Origin: Clostridiales bacterium
Lineage (GTDB): Bacteria > Bacillota > Clostridia > Peptostreptococcales > Anaerovoracaceae
Direction of reading: 5' to 3'
DNA: 64,000 bases
Assembly: GCA_022763735.1 (NCBI GenBank)
Contig: JALEQY010000051.1
Location: 32,286 to 96,285, forward strand
The notes beneath the pieces are model-generated. The model was not told the origin of the DNA. It searched no databases and saw only the letters and a list, made by a program, of their open reading frames with translations. A program made the position numbers and the translations under genes. This document shows positions 49,392 to 58,700 of the stretch, piece by piece (the first letter of the stretch is position 1; each line of letters begins with the position of its first letter).

Positions 49392-50580
49392 AACTGTACC
49401 TTTTACCGTTAATCTCTGCATCTACTGATATTCCTGCAGCATACTCCTGAATACTGAAATCTCTATTGATATTTTTCCTGCAGTTTATCTGGATGAGATC
49501 CAGTATTCTGGAAGCCTTGATATTTCTGTCCTGAAAAAACAGCAGAATCTGCAGATACTCTTCATAGTCATATCCTTTTTCTTCGGCTGGCTTAGCCGTT
49601 CCTCCGAAAACACCTTCAACTGCACTGTCAATATCCATTGCCCATGTGTCTTTATCTTTTATCATCGGCACCTTACTTCCCTGCCATAACAGCTCCACAT
49701 CATTATCCGCTTCAGCATATGCCCATGTCGATGCAAGGGCAGCCTGGGTAGCTGCTGCTCCTGCCCCCGGAGTAAGCACCTGGGCCATAGCCATAGTTGC
49801 TTCGTATTTCTCTGCATCCGAATAAATATGAGCAAGGTTCAGCGGAAAACGCAGAGCCTTCAAAGCAATCTCCATCCTTTTCTCATTTTTCCGGTCTGAC
49901 ATTTTACCGCCCAGTATATATTCAGCTTCGTTTTTAAAAAAATGTTCTTTGTCCACCGCATGGACTCTATTGTTAAAATGCATCATTATATATCTGTTGA
50001 GTATAAATTTTTCAGTTCCTGCGCTGAACACGGACTCCACCTGAGACACATTATCGGCAATGGATTCGGCAAGAACTGAAAGTTTCTTTTCCGGCACTGC
50101 ATCAGAAGGCAGAGATACAATAGCCGGACCATATCTCAACGTCCTTTCAGGCATGGAATTGCTTTCCTCATCATCCTGACCTCTCAGCTTTTCAAACAGG
50201 CCTTCGGCTTCTATAAGTTTCATATGCTCTTTAATCTGATCAATTACGATTTCATTGTTTATAACAGAAAACCCTGTTGCAGACACCTTTACATTTTCTA
50301 CTTTAACCTCCTCCATTTCTTCAAATACATAATCTACATACGATCTCAGTTTTTCAGATAGTTCATCATCAGTCCCATGCAGCAGGAACAGACCATACTC
50401 CTTCTGAACATCATAATCAAACTCTGAGAGAATCGAATCTCCTGCCAGATTGATCACAGCATCCGCTCTGCTGCTTACACTTTCTTCTCTGACTCCATGT
50501 ATCAGTGAAAAAACAATCGAAATAAGTGCCGCCAGTATAACCATAAGAAAAACTGAACTGCTCCCTTTTTTACTGTTCAT
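49375..50580 (-). CDS. DUF5702-like Tad-associated protein
   Basis: MNSKKGSSSVFLMVILAALISIVFSLIHGVREESVSSRADAVINLAGDSILSEFDYDVQKEYGLFLL. Confidence 0.75.
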   Translation of the reverse strand: MNSKKGSSSVFLMVILAALISIVFSLIHGVREESVSSRADAVINLAGDSILSEFDYDVQKEYGLFLLHGTDDELSEKLRSYVDYVFEEMEEVKVENVKVSATGFSVINNEIVIDQIKEHMKLIEAEGLFEKLRGQDDEESNSMPERTLRYGPAIVSLPSDAVPEKKLSVLAESIADNVSQVESVFSAGTEKFILNRYIMMHFNNRVHAVDKEHFFKNEAEYILGGKMSDRKNEKRMEIALKALRFPLNLAHIYSDAEKYEATMAMAQVLTPGAGAAATQAALASTWAYAEADNDVELLWQGSKVPMIKDKDTWAMDIDSAVEGVFGGTAKPAEEKGYDYEEYLQILLFFQDRNIKASRILDLIQINCRKNINRDFSIQEYAAGISVDAEINGKRYSYEKHY

Positions 50581-50974
50581 CCTTCAATCCCTTCACAAAA
50601 TTGCAGTATCTTACGAATTCGGGGGCATCTGCAGCGCAGCTTGATCCTTCAGCTGCAAATACACCCTTTCTGGACAGAACCCCTTTCTTCTGCATTATGA
50701 TGTACTTTTTCCCATAAACTGTACCTCCAAATCCGTGCACTCTGACGTATATGTCTCTGTCATCAGACTGCGACTCCCGTATATTATAAAGGTATTCGGT
50801 ATTCCCGGTCAGAAGTCCTGCTTCCTTTCTCAGCTCTGTGTGAAGACTGCACTGCTCTGACATTGAACTGTAAAAGAACATGATTATCAGAACACACGTA
50901 ATCACAGTCAGCATTATTACAGGAAGAACAACAGCGGCCTCCATTATGTAATTGCCCTTTTTATTGACTATCAA
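50570..50974 (-). CDS. TadE-like pseudopilin (TTG start)
   Basis: KKGNYIMEAAVVLPVIMLTVITCVLIIMFFYSS TadE-type N-terminal helix. Confidence 0.75.
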   Translation of the reverse strand: MIVNKKGNYIMEAAVVLPVIMLTVITCVLIIMFFYSSMSEQCSLHTELRKEAGLLTGNTEYLYNIRESQSDDRDIYVRVHGFGGTVYGKKYIIMQKKGVLSRKGVFAAEGSSCAADAPEFVRYCNFVKGLKDEQ

Positions 50975-51129
50975 TTGAATCCACTCAGCCCTTCAAAGGT
51001 CTTGTTGACAAAATCCGTTATTTCTGTTTTGAATATCAGTCCCAGCGCAACAGCCAGTGCGACAAGTATTGCCACCTGAACCAGTTCCATTCCTTTCTTG
51101 CTTTTTACATTAATCTTTTTCATTTTCAT
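50971..51129 (-). CDS. Flp-type pilin, 52 aa (not in supplied ORF track)
   Basis: MKMKKINVKSKKGMELVQVAILVALAVALGLIFKTEITDFVNKTFEGLSGFN; GGGGGAA Shine-Dalgarno; KKG/MELVQ prepilin-like site; TGA overlaps TTG start of next gene. Confidence 0.75.
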   Translation of the reverse strand: MKMKKINVKSKKGMELVQVAILVALAVALGLIFKTEITDFVNKTFEGLSGFN

Positions 51130-51142
51130 ATTCCCCCTTTTT

Positions 51143-52162
51143 CTAAAGATCCAGCAGTGCAGGTGTTATCACTATAACAATAAGTACTATAAGAAAAATC
51201 ATCAATGGCAGTGTCAGTTTGGTTTCAGCCAGCCTGCAGCGTTCTTCACAGTTTTTCTTCCTGGTTATCCATAATATTTCATTTTCATTCCTCAGTTTAT
51301 CGGTAAGTTCAACACCTTTGCTTACATTATCATTTATAATATTTGAAACTCTTATCAGCTCTTTGATGCCGCTTTCTCTGGCAAATCTTTTAAGCTCTGT
51401 GTGCATCGACCCGTTGGCGGATTTCATTGACTGATATATTTCATGTATTTTTCCTGTAAAATAATCGTCCTCCCCTTCATGAAAGCTTATACTCTCTTCA
51501 ACAGTCTTCTCAAATGCACTGTTAAGCACAAGCCCTGCATTCAGAAGCAGAACCATCCTGTTCACAAATTCAGGAAGATTTCTTATCACTGACTCCGCCT
51601 GCTCCTTTTTTCTCCTGTTCAGCGGTGCAAACCTGCTTTTATAAATAATCACCGACAATACCATCACAAATGTTATTATCAGTAAAGTATTGGTCTGTCT
51701 GTCCACCTCCCACGATATCTTTTCCCCTGTATCAAGGTATTGCGGCAGTTCAATTCTTTTTAAAGATACATCCTTGTTGAAGCTGTCGGCAAGAGATCTG
51801 AGCTCATATCCGATTCTTTCTTCACCGCTGATATCTTTATCTTCCTCTTCAGCCTCCTGAGATTCATTCACTGCTGCTTTATCCTCATACGGATCCAGTT
51901 TCACACTTATGCTTTTATCCACCTTCCCTTCGTCAGTTTCAACCTTGGCTGTAAGATAAAGGTATCCCGTTTCACTTCCCGTATCAGGCCTTAACATATA
52001 CATATGACCATCCGCCTCTATTACCGGAATATTTCCTCCGGATGCTCCGGCGGCAATATCAGCAAGCATTATCAGAAAACCCGAGATGACTACTGCCGCA
52101 ATCTGACGTTTCGTCTTTTTGTTTATCTGTGCTTCATTAATATCAGTCTTTTTGCTTTTCAT
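51143..52162 (-). CDS. TadC-like type II secretion F-domain protein with N-terminal ectodomain
   Basis: C-terminal T2SF domain (NLPEFVNRMVLLLNAGLVLNSAFEKTVEE..TLPLMIFLIVLIVIVITPALLDL) preceded by TM-extracytoplasmic region-TM. Confidence 0.75.
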   Translation of the reverse strand: MKSKKTDINEAQINKKTKRQIAAVVISGFLIMLADIAAGASGGNIPVIEADGHMYMLRPDTGSETGYLYLTAKVETDEGKVDKSISVKLDPYEDKAAVNESQEAEEEDKDISGEERIGYELRSLADSFNKDVSLKRIELPQYLDTGEKISWEVDRQTNTLLIITFVMVLSVIIYKSRFAPLNRRKKEQAESVIRNLPEFVNRMVLLLNAGLVLNSAFEKTVEESISFHEGEDDYFTGKIHEIYQSMKSANGSMHTELKRFARESGIKELIRVSNIINDNVSKGVELTDKLRNENEILWITRKKNCEERCRLAETKLTLPLMIFLIVLIVIVITPALLDL

Positions 52163-52171
52163 AAACTATCC

Positions 52172-52933
52172 CTATATCCTGATATCTGATATTTTTTCCA
52201 TCAGATATACCCCGTAAAATGTCGCTGCCAATGCTCCGGTCATTATTATTTTACCTGCGAAGGTACAATACAATGGTTCTATGTAGGAGTAAGAGAACAT
52301 ATTAAGAAACAACAGCATCAGCAGCGGCATAAGCGAAATTATCCTTCCCTCTGTTTTCTTCTGCGAGGTCACAGCCCTTATCTCTCTTTCGATATTAATT
52401 TTATCTGTGAGAACTTCAGTAGTATGTCCGATAATTTTCTCAAGATTCCCTCCCATATTTCTGCAGGTTATGTATACCTGCACAAAATTGCTGATATCTT
52501 CACTTCTGCTGCGGGCAGCAAAGTCTTTGAGAAGTAACTTGTCACTCTCCTTGTTTTCAACTATACTTACCCTCATATGCTTCAGTTCTCTCATAATCAG
52601 CTCATCTTCGTCATACATGGTTGACAGATTTTCCTCAGCCTCAATAATAGCCTCTTCCATCTGTCTTCCCGATGCAACAGAGGCCGACAATGAATAAAGC
52701 ATATCCTTAAACTGCAGGTTAAGTCTGTTCATCCTTTTATCTGCAAGCTGCTTCCGGAGGTACGGCATGGCAAATTTTATCAACACCCCTGATAATAAAG
52801 ATAAAATCACACTGTGGTAAAACAGATAAACAACAGCAAAGATACATATGTACCCACCCAGATAAAATACCATTTTCTCTCTGTCGGACAGTTCATATAC
52901 TGAATAATCTCTGATCATTGTGAATTTTTCCAA
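52172..52933 (-). CDS. TadB-like type II secretion F-domain protein
   Basis: FKDMLYSLSASVASGRQMEEAIIEAEENL..NMGGNLEKIIGHTTEVLTDKINIEREI. Confidence 0.82.
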   Translation of the reverse strand: MEKFTMIRDYSVYELSDREKMVFYLGGYICIFAVVYLFYHSVILSLLSGVLIKFAMPYLRKQLADKRMNRLNLQFKDMLYSLSASVASGRQMEEAIIEAEENLSTMYDEDELIMRELKHMRVSIVENKESDKLLLKDFAARSRSEDISNFVQVYITCRNMGGNLEKIIGHTTEVLTDKINIEREIRAVTSQKKTEGRIISLMPLLMLLFLNMFSYSYIEPLYCTFAGKIIMTGALAATFYGVYLMEKISDIRI

Positions 52934-52934
52934 A

Positions 52935-54218
52935 CTACTTCTCTCCCATCACTCTGTCTGCATCAAAGCCGGATAATTCAAGCTTTTCTGTATGTACAAG
53001 GTGGTTTTCGGTTCTTCCTCTCCCATACCTGTACAGACTGTTCATCCTGATAATTCCGTTCTCTATTCCTTCAAGCTCTGATATTTCCATTACTTTCCTG
53101 CTGCCGTCCGGCATTCTGCTCATATGTATCATGATATCTATCCCTTCTGTTATCTGGCTTCTTATTGCTTCTACAGGCAGATCCGCAGCCTGCAGGAACA
53201 TTGCTTCCAGACGTTTCAGCATTCCTTCAATGTTATTGGCATGCCCCGTACTGAGGCTTCCGTCATGTCCCGTGTTCATGGCCTGTATCATATCCATCAC
53301 CTCCTTGCCTCGCACTTCACCGATTACAATTCTGTCAGGTCTCATACGCAGACTTGCCCGTACCAGCTGTGCCATGTCTACTCCGCCTTTGCCCTGCACG
53401 TTGGCATTCCTGCATTCCAGCCTTACTATATTTTCGACCTGATCTATCTGCAGCTCTGCCGAATCCTCTATCACCACCACACGTTCATCAGGCGGTATCG
53501 ACTGGGACAGGACATTCAGCAATGTAGTCTTGCCGGAAGATGTACCACCGCATACGAAACAGTTATACCCCGCTTTCACCAGAATCTGAAGAAATTCTGC
53601 AGAATCCTCTTCAATCGTCCCGTTATCTATCAGGTCTTCCATACTCATGACTTTATCCGGAAATTTTCTTATCGTCAGTATAGGCCCGTTCAGCGCGATA
53701 TTCTTATATACCGCATTTACTCTCGAACCATCTGAAAGCCTTGCATCAACAATCGGATTGAGCTCATTTATTTCTCTGTGGACCTTCGAAGCTATCCTTC
53801 TGATGAGTTCCTCCAGATCCTCGGTACTGTCAAAGCTCAATGGTAAACGCTCAAGCCTGCCTTTGCGTTCCACAAATATATCATCCTTCCCATTGACCAT
53901 GATCTCGGAAATGGACTTATCTTCTATATAAGGCTGAAGAATATCCATTTCTTTTCTCAGTGAAAGGAAAATACGTTCAATCAGCCTGTCATTATAACGG
54001 TGACTGCAGCTCTGGGCCTTTCTCAGTGAAAAAACATACTCTTCGATTTTTTCCAATGCTGCCGCATCGGTCAGAGTTTCGGGGTTTTCTGTAATAATAA
54101 GGCGTATCTCAGAAATGTATTTTCTGATTTCTTCCGGTGAATATGGAAATCCGTTCCTGTATTCAGCGACCGTACTGTTGTTGTGATTGTTAAAATATCT
54201 GTCGGTATATTTTTCCAT
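52935..54218 (-). CDS. cpaF: CpaF/TadA family pilus assembly ATPase
   Basis: VCGGTSSGKTTLLNVLSQSIPPDERVVVIEDSAEL, RMRPDRIVIGEVRGKEVMDMIQAMNTGHDGSLSTGHAN; start at MEKYTDRY. Confidence 0.93.
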   Translation of the reverse strand: MEKYTDRYFNNHNNSTVAEYRNGFPYSPEEIRKYISEIRLIITENPETLTDAAALEKIEEYVFSLRKAQSCSHRYNDRLIERIFLSLRKEMDILQPYIEDKSISEIMVNGKDDIFVERKGRLERLPLSFDSTEDLEELIRRIASKVHREINELNPIVDARLSDGSRVNAVYKNIALNGPILTIRKFPDKVMSMEDLIDNGTIEEDSAEFLQILVKAGYNCFVCGGTSSGKTTLLNVLSQSIPPDERVVVIEDSAELQIDQVENIVRLECRNANVQGKGGVDMAQLVRASLRMRPDRIVIGEVRGKEVMDMIQAMNTGHDGSLSTGHANNIEGMLKRLEAMFLQAADLPVEAIRSQITEGIDIMIHMSRMPDGSRKVMEISELEGIENGIIRMNSLYRYGRGRTENHLVHTEKLELSGFDADRVMGEK

Positions 54219-54250
54219 AGTTAACTTTTTTTTCCTTTCACGAGTATAAT

Positions 54251-54281
54251 AAAACACTTGTAAAATATTTACAAGTGTTTT
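54251..54281 (-). terminator. 14-bp perfect hairpin, terminator of ABC-F gene
   Basis: AAAACACTTGTAAA-ATA-TTTACAAGTGTTTT; on the minus strand the 3' arm runs into TTTTATTAT. Confidence 0.65.
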
Positions 54282-54335
54282 TGTTCGACAAATTTCGACA
54301 TATGGTTTACAGTTCAATCTGAATGACTGTACCGT

Positions 54336-55892
54336 CTATACCAGCTTTGTTGTCCACTTTGTGCAATCCCATACATCTGTCGCAATATCCTTATAAAAAT
54401 CAGGTTCATGACATACCATAAGGATACTGCCCTTATATTCAAGAAGTGCTCTTTTAAGCTCATTTCTGGCATCTTCATCAAGATGATTTGTAGGTTCATC
54501 CAGGACAAGTACATTAGAAGGCCTGTTGATAAGCTTGCAAAGCCGCACTTTGGCCTGTTCGCCTCCTGACAGCACCTTTACCTTGCTCTCGATATGCATC
54601 GTGGTCAGTCCGCATTTTGCCAGAGCAGCACGCACCTCACGCTGATCAAAGGACGGGAATTCCTGCCATATTTCTTCAATGCATGTAGTATTAATATCAG
54701 GATCTGTCTCCTGCTCAAAATACCCTATCTGCAGATAATCACCCTGCCGCACCGTTCCCGAAAGCGGTTCAATCAGCCCCAGAAGACTCCTGAGCAAAGT
54801 TGTTTTACCGATGCCGTTGGCTCCCGTCAGAATTATCCTGCTACCCCTTTCCATCATAAGATCAAGGGAAGAGGACAGAGGCTCATCATACCCGATAACC
54901 AGTTCATGAGTTTCAAAAATATATTTTCCCGGTGTTCTCGCAGTCTGAAAATTAAACTCTGGTTTCGGCTTTTCCGATGCAAGCTCGATCAGTTCCATGT
55001 TATCCAGCTTTTTCTGCCGTGACATAGCCATATTTCTAGTTGCCACTCTGGCCTTATTTCTGGAAATGAAATCTTTGAGATCTGCTATTTCTTTCTGCTG
55101 ACGGTTATATGCAGCCTCCAGCTGGGATTTTTTCATCTCATAGACAGCTTTGAAATCATCGTAATCACCTACATATCTCGTAAGCTTGAGATTATCCATA
55201 TGATATATCAGATTTATAACACTGTTGAGAAACGGTATATCATGAGATATCAGTATGAATGCATTCTCGTACTCCTGAAGATAACGTCTGAGCCACACGA
55301 TATGCTCTTCGTCAAGATAATTTGTAGGTTCGTCAAGAAGCAGTATATCGGGTTTCTCCAGAAGCAGCTTGCCAAGAAGCACTTTGGTCCTCTGCCCTCC
55401 GGAAAGATCCGTAACGTCCCTTTCAAGACCCAGGTCAAGAAGTCCCAGGGCTCTGGCTATTTCCTCCACCTTCGAATCGATCAGATAGAAATCATGATTG
55501 GTGAGCAGATCCTGTATGACAGACAGTTCCTCCATATACTGTTCCATCATGGCATCATCCGCATCCGCCATCCTGTCGCATATTTCGTTCATTCGCTTTT
55601 CCATATCAAACAGAGGGTCGAATGCGCTGCGAAGCACAGAACCGACAGTCATACCTTTTTTCAGCACTGCGTGCTGATCAAGATATCCTGCCTTGACATT
55701 CTTTGACCACTCGACTCTGCCTTCATCAGGCTGAAGCTTGCCTGTTATAATATTCATGAAAGTCGATTTTCCTTCGCCGTTTGCCCCTATCAGACCGATA
55801 TGCTCTCCCTTAAGCAGTCTGAAGGATACATCTTCAAAAATCGCACGGCTCCCGAATCCATGGGATAAATGCTCTACTGTAAGAATACTCAT
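54336..55892 (-). CDS. ABC-F family ATP-binding cassette protein
   Basis: Two NBDs (GANGEGKST, LSGGQRTKVLL, DEPTNYLD; GANGIGKTT, LSGGEQAKVRL, DEPTNHLD) with charged inter-domain linker and no TM. Confidence 0.92.
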   Translation of the reverse strand: MSILTVEHLSHGFGSRAIFEDVSFRLLKGEHIGLIGANGEGKSTFMNIITGKLQPDEGRVEWSKNVKAGYLDQHAVLKKGMTVGSVLRSAFDPLFDMEKRMNEICDRMADADDAMMEQYMEELSVIQDLLTNHDFYLIDSKVEEIARALGLLDLGLERDVTDLSGGQRTKVLLGKLLLEKPDILLLDEPTNYLDEEHIVWLRRYLQEYENAFILISHDIPFLNSVINLIYHMDNLKLTRYVGDYDDFKAVYEMKKSQLEAAYNRQQKEIADLKDFISRNKARVATRNMAMSRQKKLDNMELIELASEKPKPEFNFQTARTPGKYIFETHELVIGYDEPLSSSLDLMMERGSRIILTGANGIGKTTLLRSLLGLIEPLSGTVRQGDYLQIGYFEQETDPDINTTCIEEIWQEFPSFDQREVRAALAKCGLTTMHIESKVKVLSGGEQAKVRLCKLINRPSNVLVLDEPTNHLDEDARNELKRALLEYKGSILMVCHEPDFYKDIATDVWDCTKWTTKLV

Positions 55893-55933
55893 AAAACCTC
55901 CGGTAAATCAAAAAGTCATACTTGATAATTATG

Positions 55934-58534
55934 TCATTTTTCTTTCGGAATGACAATACCATTTCTGTTCTCCAGCCTGTTTCTACGGCTGAGTTCTTCC
56001 AGAATTCCTGCGATTTCCAGATCAGCCTGCTCCACTTCCAGTCTGAATTCATCAGCCGATATCTTGAAGGCGCCGTTTCCGACAATTATCAGCTGCTCCA
56101 GCCGGTCAGACGTCGCTACCCTGACCAGATATTCACCGCTTTTCTCATGAGCAGTCTTTTCTATATACATATCAGCAGTTTCAGCTTCCTTGGTATATAC
56201 CACATCTATGTTCTCATGTCTTTCAAATCGTCTCTCTCCACCTTTTATCCTGTACGCATCGAAAACAACGATAACACGACAGTTTTTATATCCCTGATAG
56301 TTGGACAATATTTCTATCAGAGCTTCCCTCGCCGAATCCATATTGACCCTGGCAAGCTCCTTCAGCTGATCCCATGCAAAGATAATATTGTATCCGTCCA
56401 CCAGCAGATACTCTTCAAGAACCTTTGAAGGCTGTATTTTCACTTTCTTAGGTTCCGCAGTAATTTCACGCTTTCCTATTACAGTACGTTTCTTAGGTTT
56501 GCCGTATGTCATTTCAAAGATCCTGTCAAGCTCAGCATCCTCTTCTTTCGTACCTCTGTATGAACTCACCCTTCTGACAGCAGCATAAGTCTGTTTTTCT
56601 TCCGTTTTTTCTTCTGCAGAAGACCACACTCTGTCTGTGTGAAGGTGTTCATCCACCTCGTTCCAGTTTACCGTATAGCCTGCTCCATGGCTGCAGAATA
56701 CGGAATCCGCGGTATTTTCAACATCCCGATCGGCATCATACCCTATAGCCTCAATTACCTGTTCCTGATTGTGGCAAGGCTCATATCCGCAAAGAGAACA
56801 CGACAAATGACCATGACCTTTCGTATATGAAACCACTTCTACACTGTAGTCCTTCATCTCTGAAACAGGGGCTTTACCCGTCAGTATGGTGAAATCTCCT
56901 GACGGCTGAGGTTCACTGAAGCTGCCTCCCATTTTCTGCACATCAGACATAGCTCTTCCTACCATTTCAGACGGCACCTCCAGTCTGAATTCATACCATG
57001 GTTCCAGGAGAACAGACTCCGCCTTTCTCAGGCCCTGCCTTACGGCACGATATGTTGCCTGTCTGAAGTCGCCGCCTTCTGTATGCTTAAGGTGTGCCCT
57101 TCCCGTAAGAATCGTCACCTTCATATCTGTAACAGGGGAGCCCGTCAGCACCCCTATATGTTCCTTTTCCATAAGATGAGTCATTATCAGACGCTGCCAG
57201 TTCCTGTCCAGCACATCCTCACTGCATGCAGTATCATAAACAATCCCGCTGCCCCGTTCTCCCGGTTCAAGCAGAAGCTGAACTTCAGCATAATGTCTCA
57301 GCGGCTCGAAATGTCCTGCCCCTACTACAGAAGAAGCTATGGTTTCCCTGTATGTTATTCTGCCCTGGCCAAATTCTACATCAAATCCGAACCGGTCACT
57401 GATAATTGTTCTGAGTATCTCTGTCTGGACTTCTCCCATCAGCTGCATCTGTATTTCCTGAAGCTGCTCATTCCATATAACGTGAAGCTGCGGGTCTTCC
57501 TCCTCCAGCTGCTTCAGTCTGGTCAGCACTGTATGAGTATCAGCCTCTGGCGGCAGTATCACCTGATATATCAGCACAGATTCAAGGACAGGCTCAGCCG
57601 CATGTTTTTCAAACCCAAGGCCTTGACCAGCATATGATTTTTTCAGACCGGTAACAGCGCATATATCTCCTCCGTGTGCATGGTCTGCAGTTATGTACTT
57701 TGGTCCTGAATATATTCGTATCTGTTCAGCCTTCTCATCACCAATCATATCCTTTGTATGCAGAGTGCCTCCGGTGATCTTCATATGAGTAAGCCGGTTT
57801 CCCTGTTCGTCTCTGGTAATCTTATACACTTTCGCTCCAAAACCTTCTTTATAAACAGGCTGAACCGTCAGCTCCGACAGACCATCCAGCAGCATCTCCA
57901 TGCCCTCCAGCTTCAGAGCAGAGCCGAAAAAGCACGGAAATACTCTTCTTGATGCTATGGCCTGTGCTATGGTCTCATTTTTAACACTATCTGTTTCGAG
58001 GAACTCTTCAAGCAGCGCCTCATCACATACCGCCAGCTGATCCAGCCACTGCGCATCTCTTATGGCGGTAAAATCCACGCAGTTCTGATCCAGGCTGTTT
58101 CTGAGCTCCGTCATTATGCCTGCTTTATCAGCACCATCAAGATCCATTTTATTGACAAATATGAAAACGGGCACTTTGTATTTCTGCAGCAGCTTCCACA
58201 ATGTTGCAGTATGACCCTGAACACCATCCTTGCCGCTTATCACCAGCAATGCATAATCCAGCACCTGCAGAGTACGTTCCATTTCCGCCGAGAAATCAAC
58301 ATGCCCCGGCGTATCCAGCAGCATGAATTCCGTATCATTGTATGTAAATCGGGCCTGCTTCGAAAAAATCGTTATACCTCTGTTCTTCTCCTGCACATCG
58401 GTATCCAGAAAGGCATTGCCATGATCCACTCGGCCGAGCTTTCTGATTGCACCTGTTTCATAAAGCAGCGCTTCTGATAAAGTTGTCTTACCTGCGTCCA
58501 CATGAGCAAGTATACCTGCTGTAATCTTTTTCAT
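55934..58534 (-). CDS. TetM/EF-G-like ribosomal protection GTPase fused to C-terminal NYN (YacP/Rae1-like) domain
   Basis: MKKITAGILAHVDAGKTTLSEALLYETGAI, LLDTPGHVDFSAEMERTL, FVNKMD; last ~160 aa EEYLLVDGYNIIFAWDQLKELARVNMDSAREALIEILSNYQGYKNCRVIVVFDAYRIKG..TKEAETADMYIEK..VRVATSD. Confidence 0.93.
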   Translation of the reverse strand: MKKITAGILAHVDAGKTTLSEALLYETGAIRKLGRVDHGNAFLDTDVQEKNRGITIFSKQARFTYNDTEFMLLDTPGHVDFSAEMERTLQVLDYALLVISGKDGVQGHTATLWKLLQKYKVPVFIFVNKMDLDGADKAGIMTELRNSLDQNCVDFTAIRDAQWLDQLAVCDEALLEEFLETDSVKNETIAQAIASRRVFPCFFGSALKLEGMEMLLDGLSELTVQPVYKEGFGAKVYKITRDEQGNRLTHMKITGGTLHTKDMIGDEKAEQIRIYSGPKYITADHAHGGDICAVTGLKKSYAGQGLGFEKHAAEPVLESVLIYQVILPPEADTHTVLTRLKQLEEEDPQLHVIWNEQLQEIQMQLMGEVQTEILRTIISDRFGFDVEFGQGRITYRETIASSVVGAGHFEPLRHYAEVQLLLEPGERGSGIVYDTACSEDVLDRNWQRLIMTHLMEKEHIGVLTGSPVTDMKVTILTGRAHLKHTEGGDFRQATYRAVRQGLRKAESVLLEPWYEFRLEVPSEMVGRAMSDVQKMGGSFSEPQPSGDFTILTGKAPVSEMKDYSVEVVSYTKGHGHLSCSLCGYEPCHNQEQVIEAIGYDADRDVENTADSVFCSHGAGYTVNWNEVDEHLHTDRVWSSAEEKTEEKQTYAAVRRVSSYRGTKEEDAELDRIFEMTYGKPKKRTVIGKREITAEPKKVKIQPSKVLEEYLLVDGYNIIFAWDQLKELARVNMDSAREALIEILSNYQGYKNCRVIVVFDAYRIKGGERRFERHENIDVVYTKEAETADMYIEKTAHEKSGEYLVRVATSDRLEQLIIVGNGAFKISADEFRLEVEQADLEIAGILEELSRRNRLENRNGIVIPKEK

Positions 58535-58700
58535 AGTTCCTTATCCGCCGGTAAACTACCGGACTTTGTATAATCATCTGTATATTCATAATACTTGTAA
58601 ACCAGCTGTTTGGCAAGAGCGCATTAAAAGAAACGACTCTGAATTCCATTACTTCTTCAGAGCCGTTTCTATACGGAAATTATTGGATAGTAAGTTTTTT

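Noticed and set aside
53124-53735. 203-aa plus-strand ORF opposite cpaF
   Set aside because: Shadow ORF antisense to the ATPase catalytic core.
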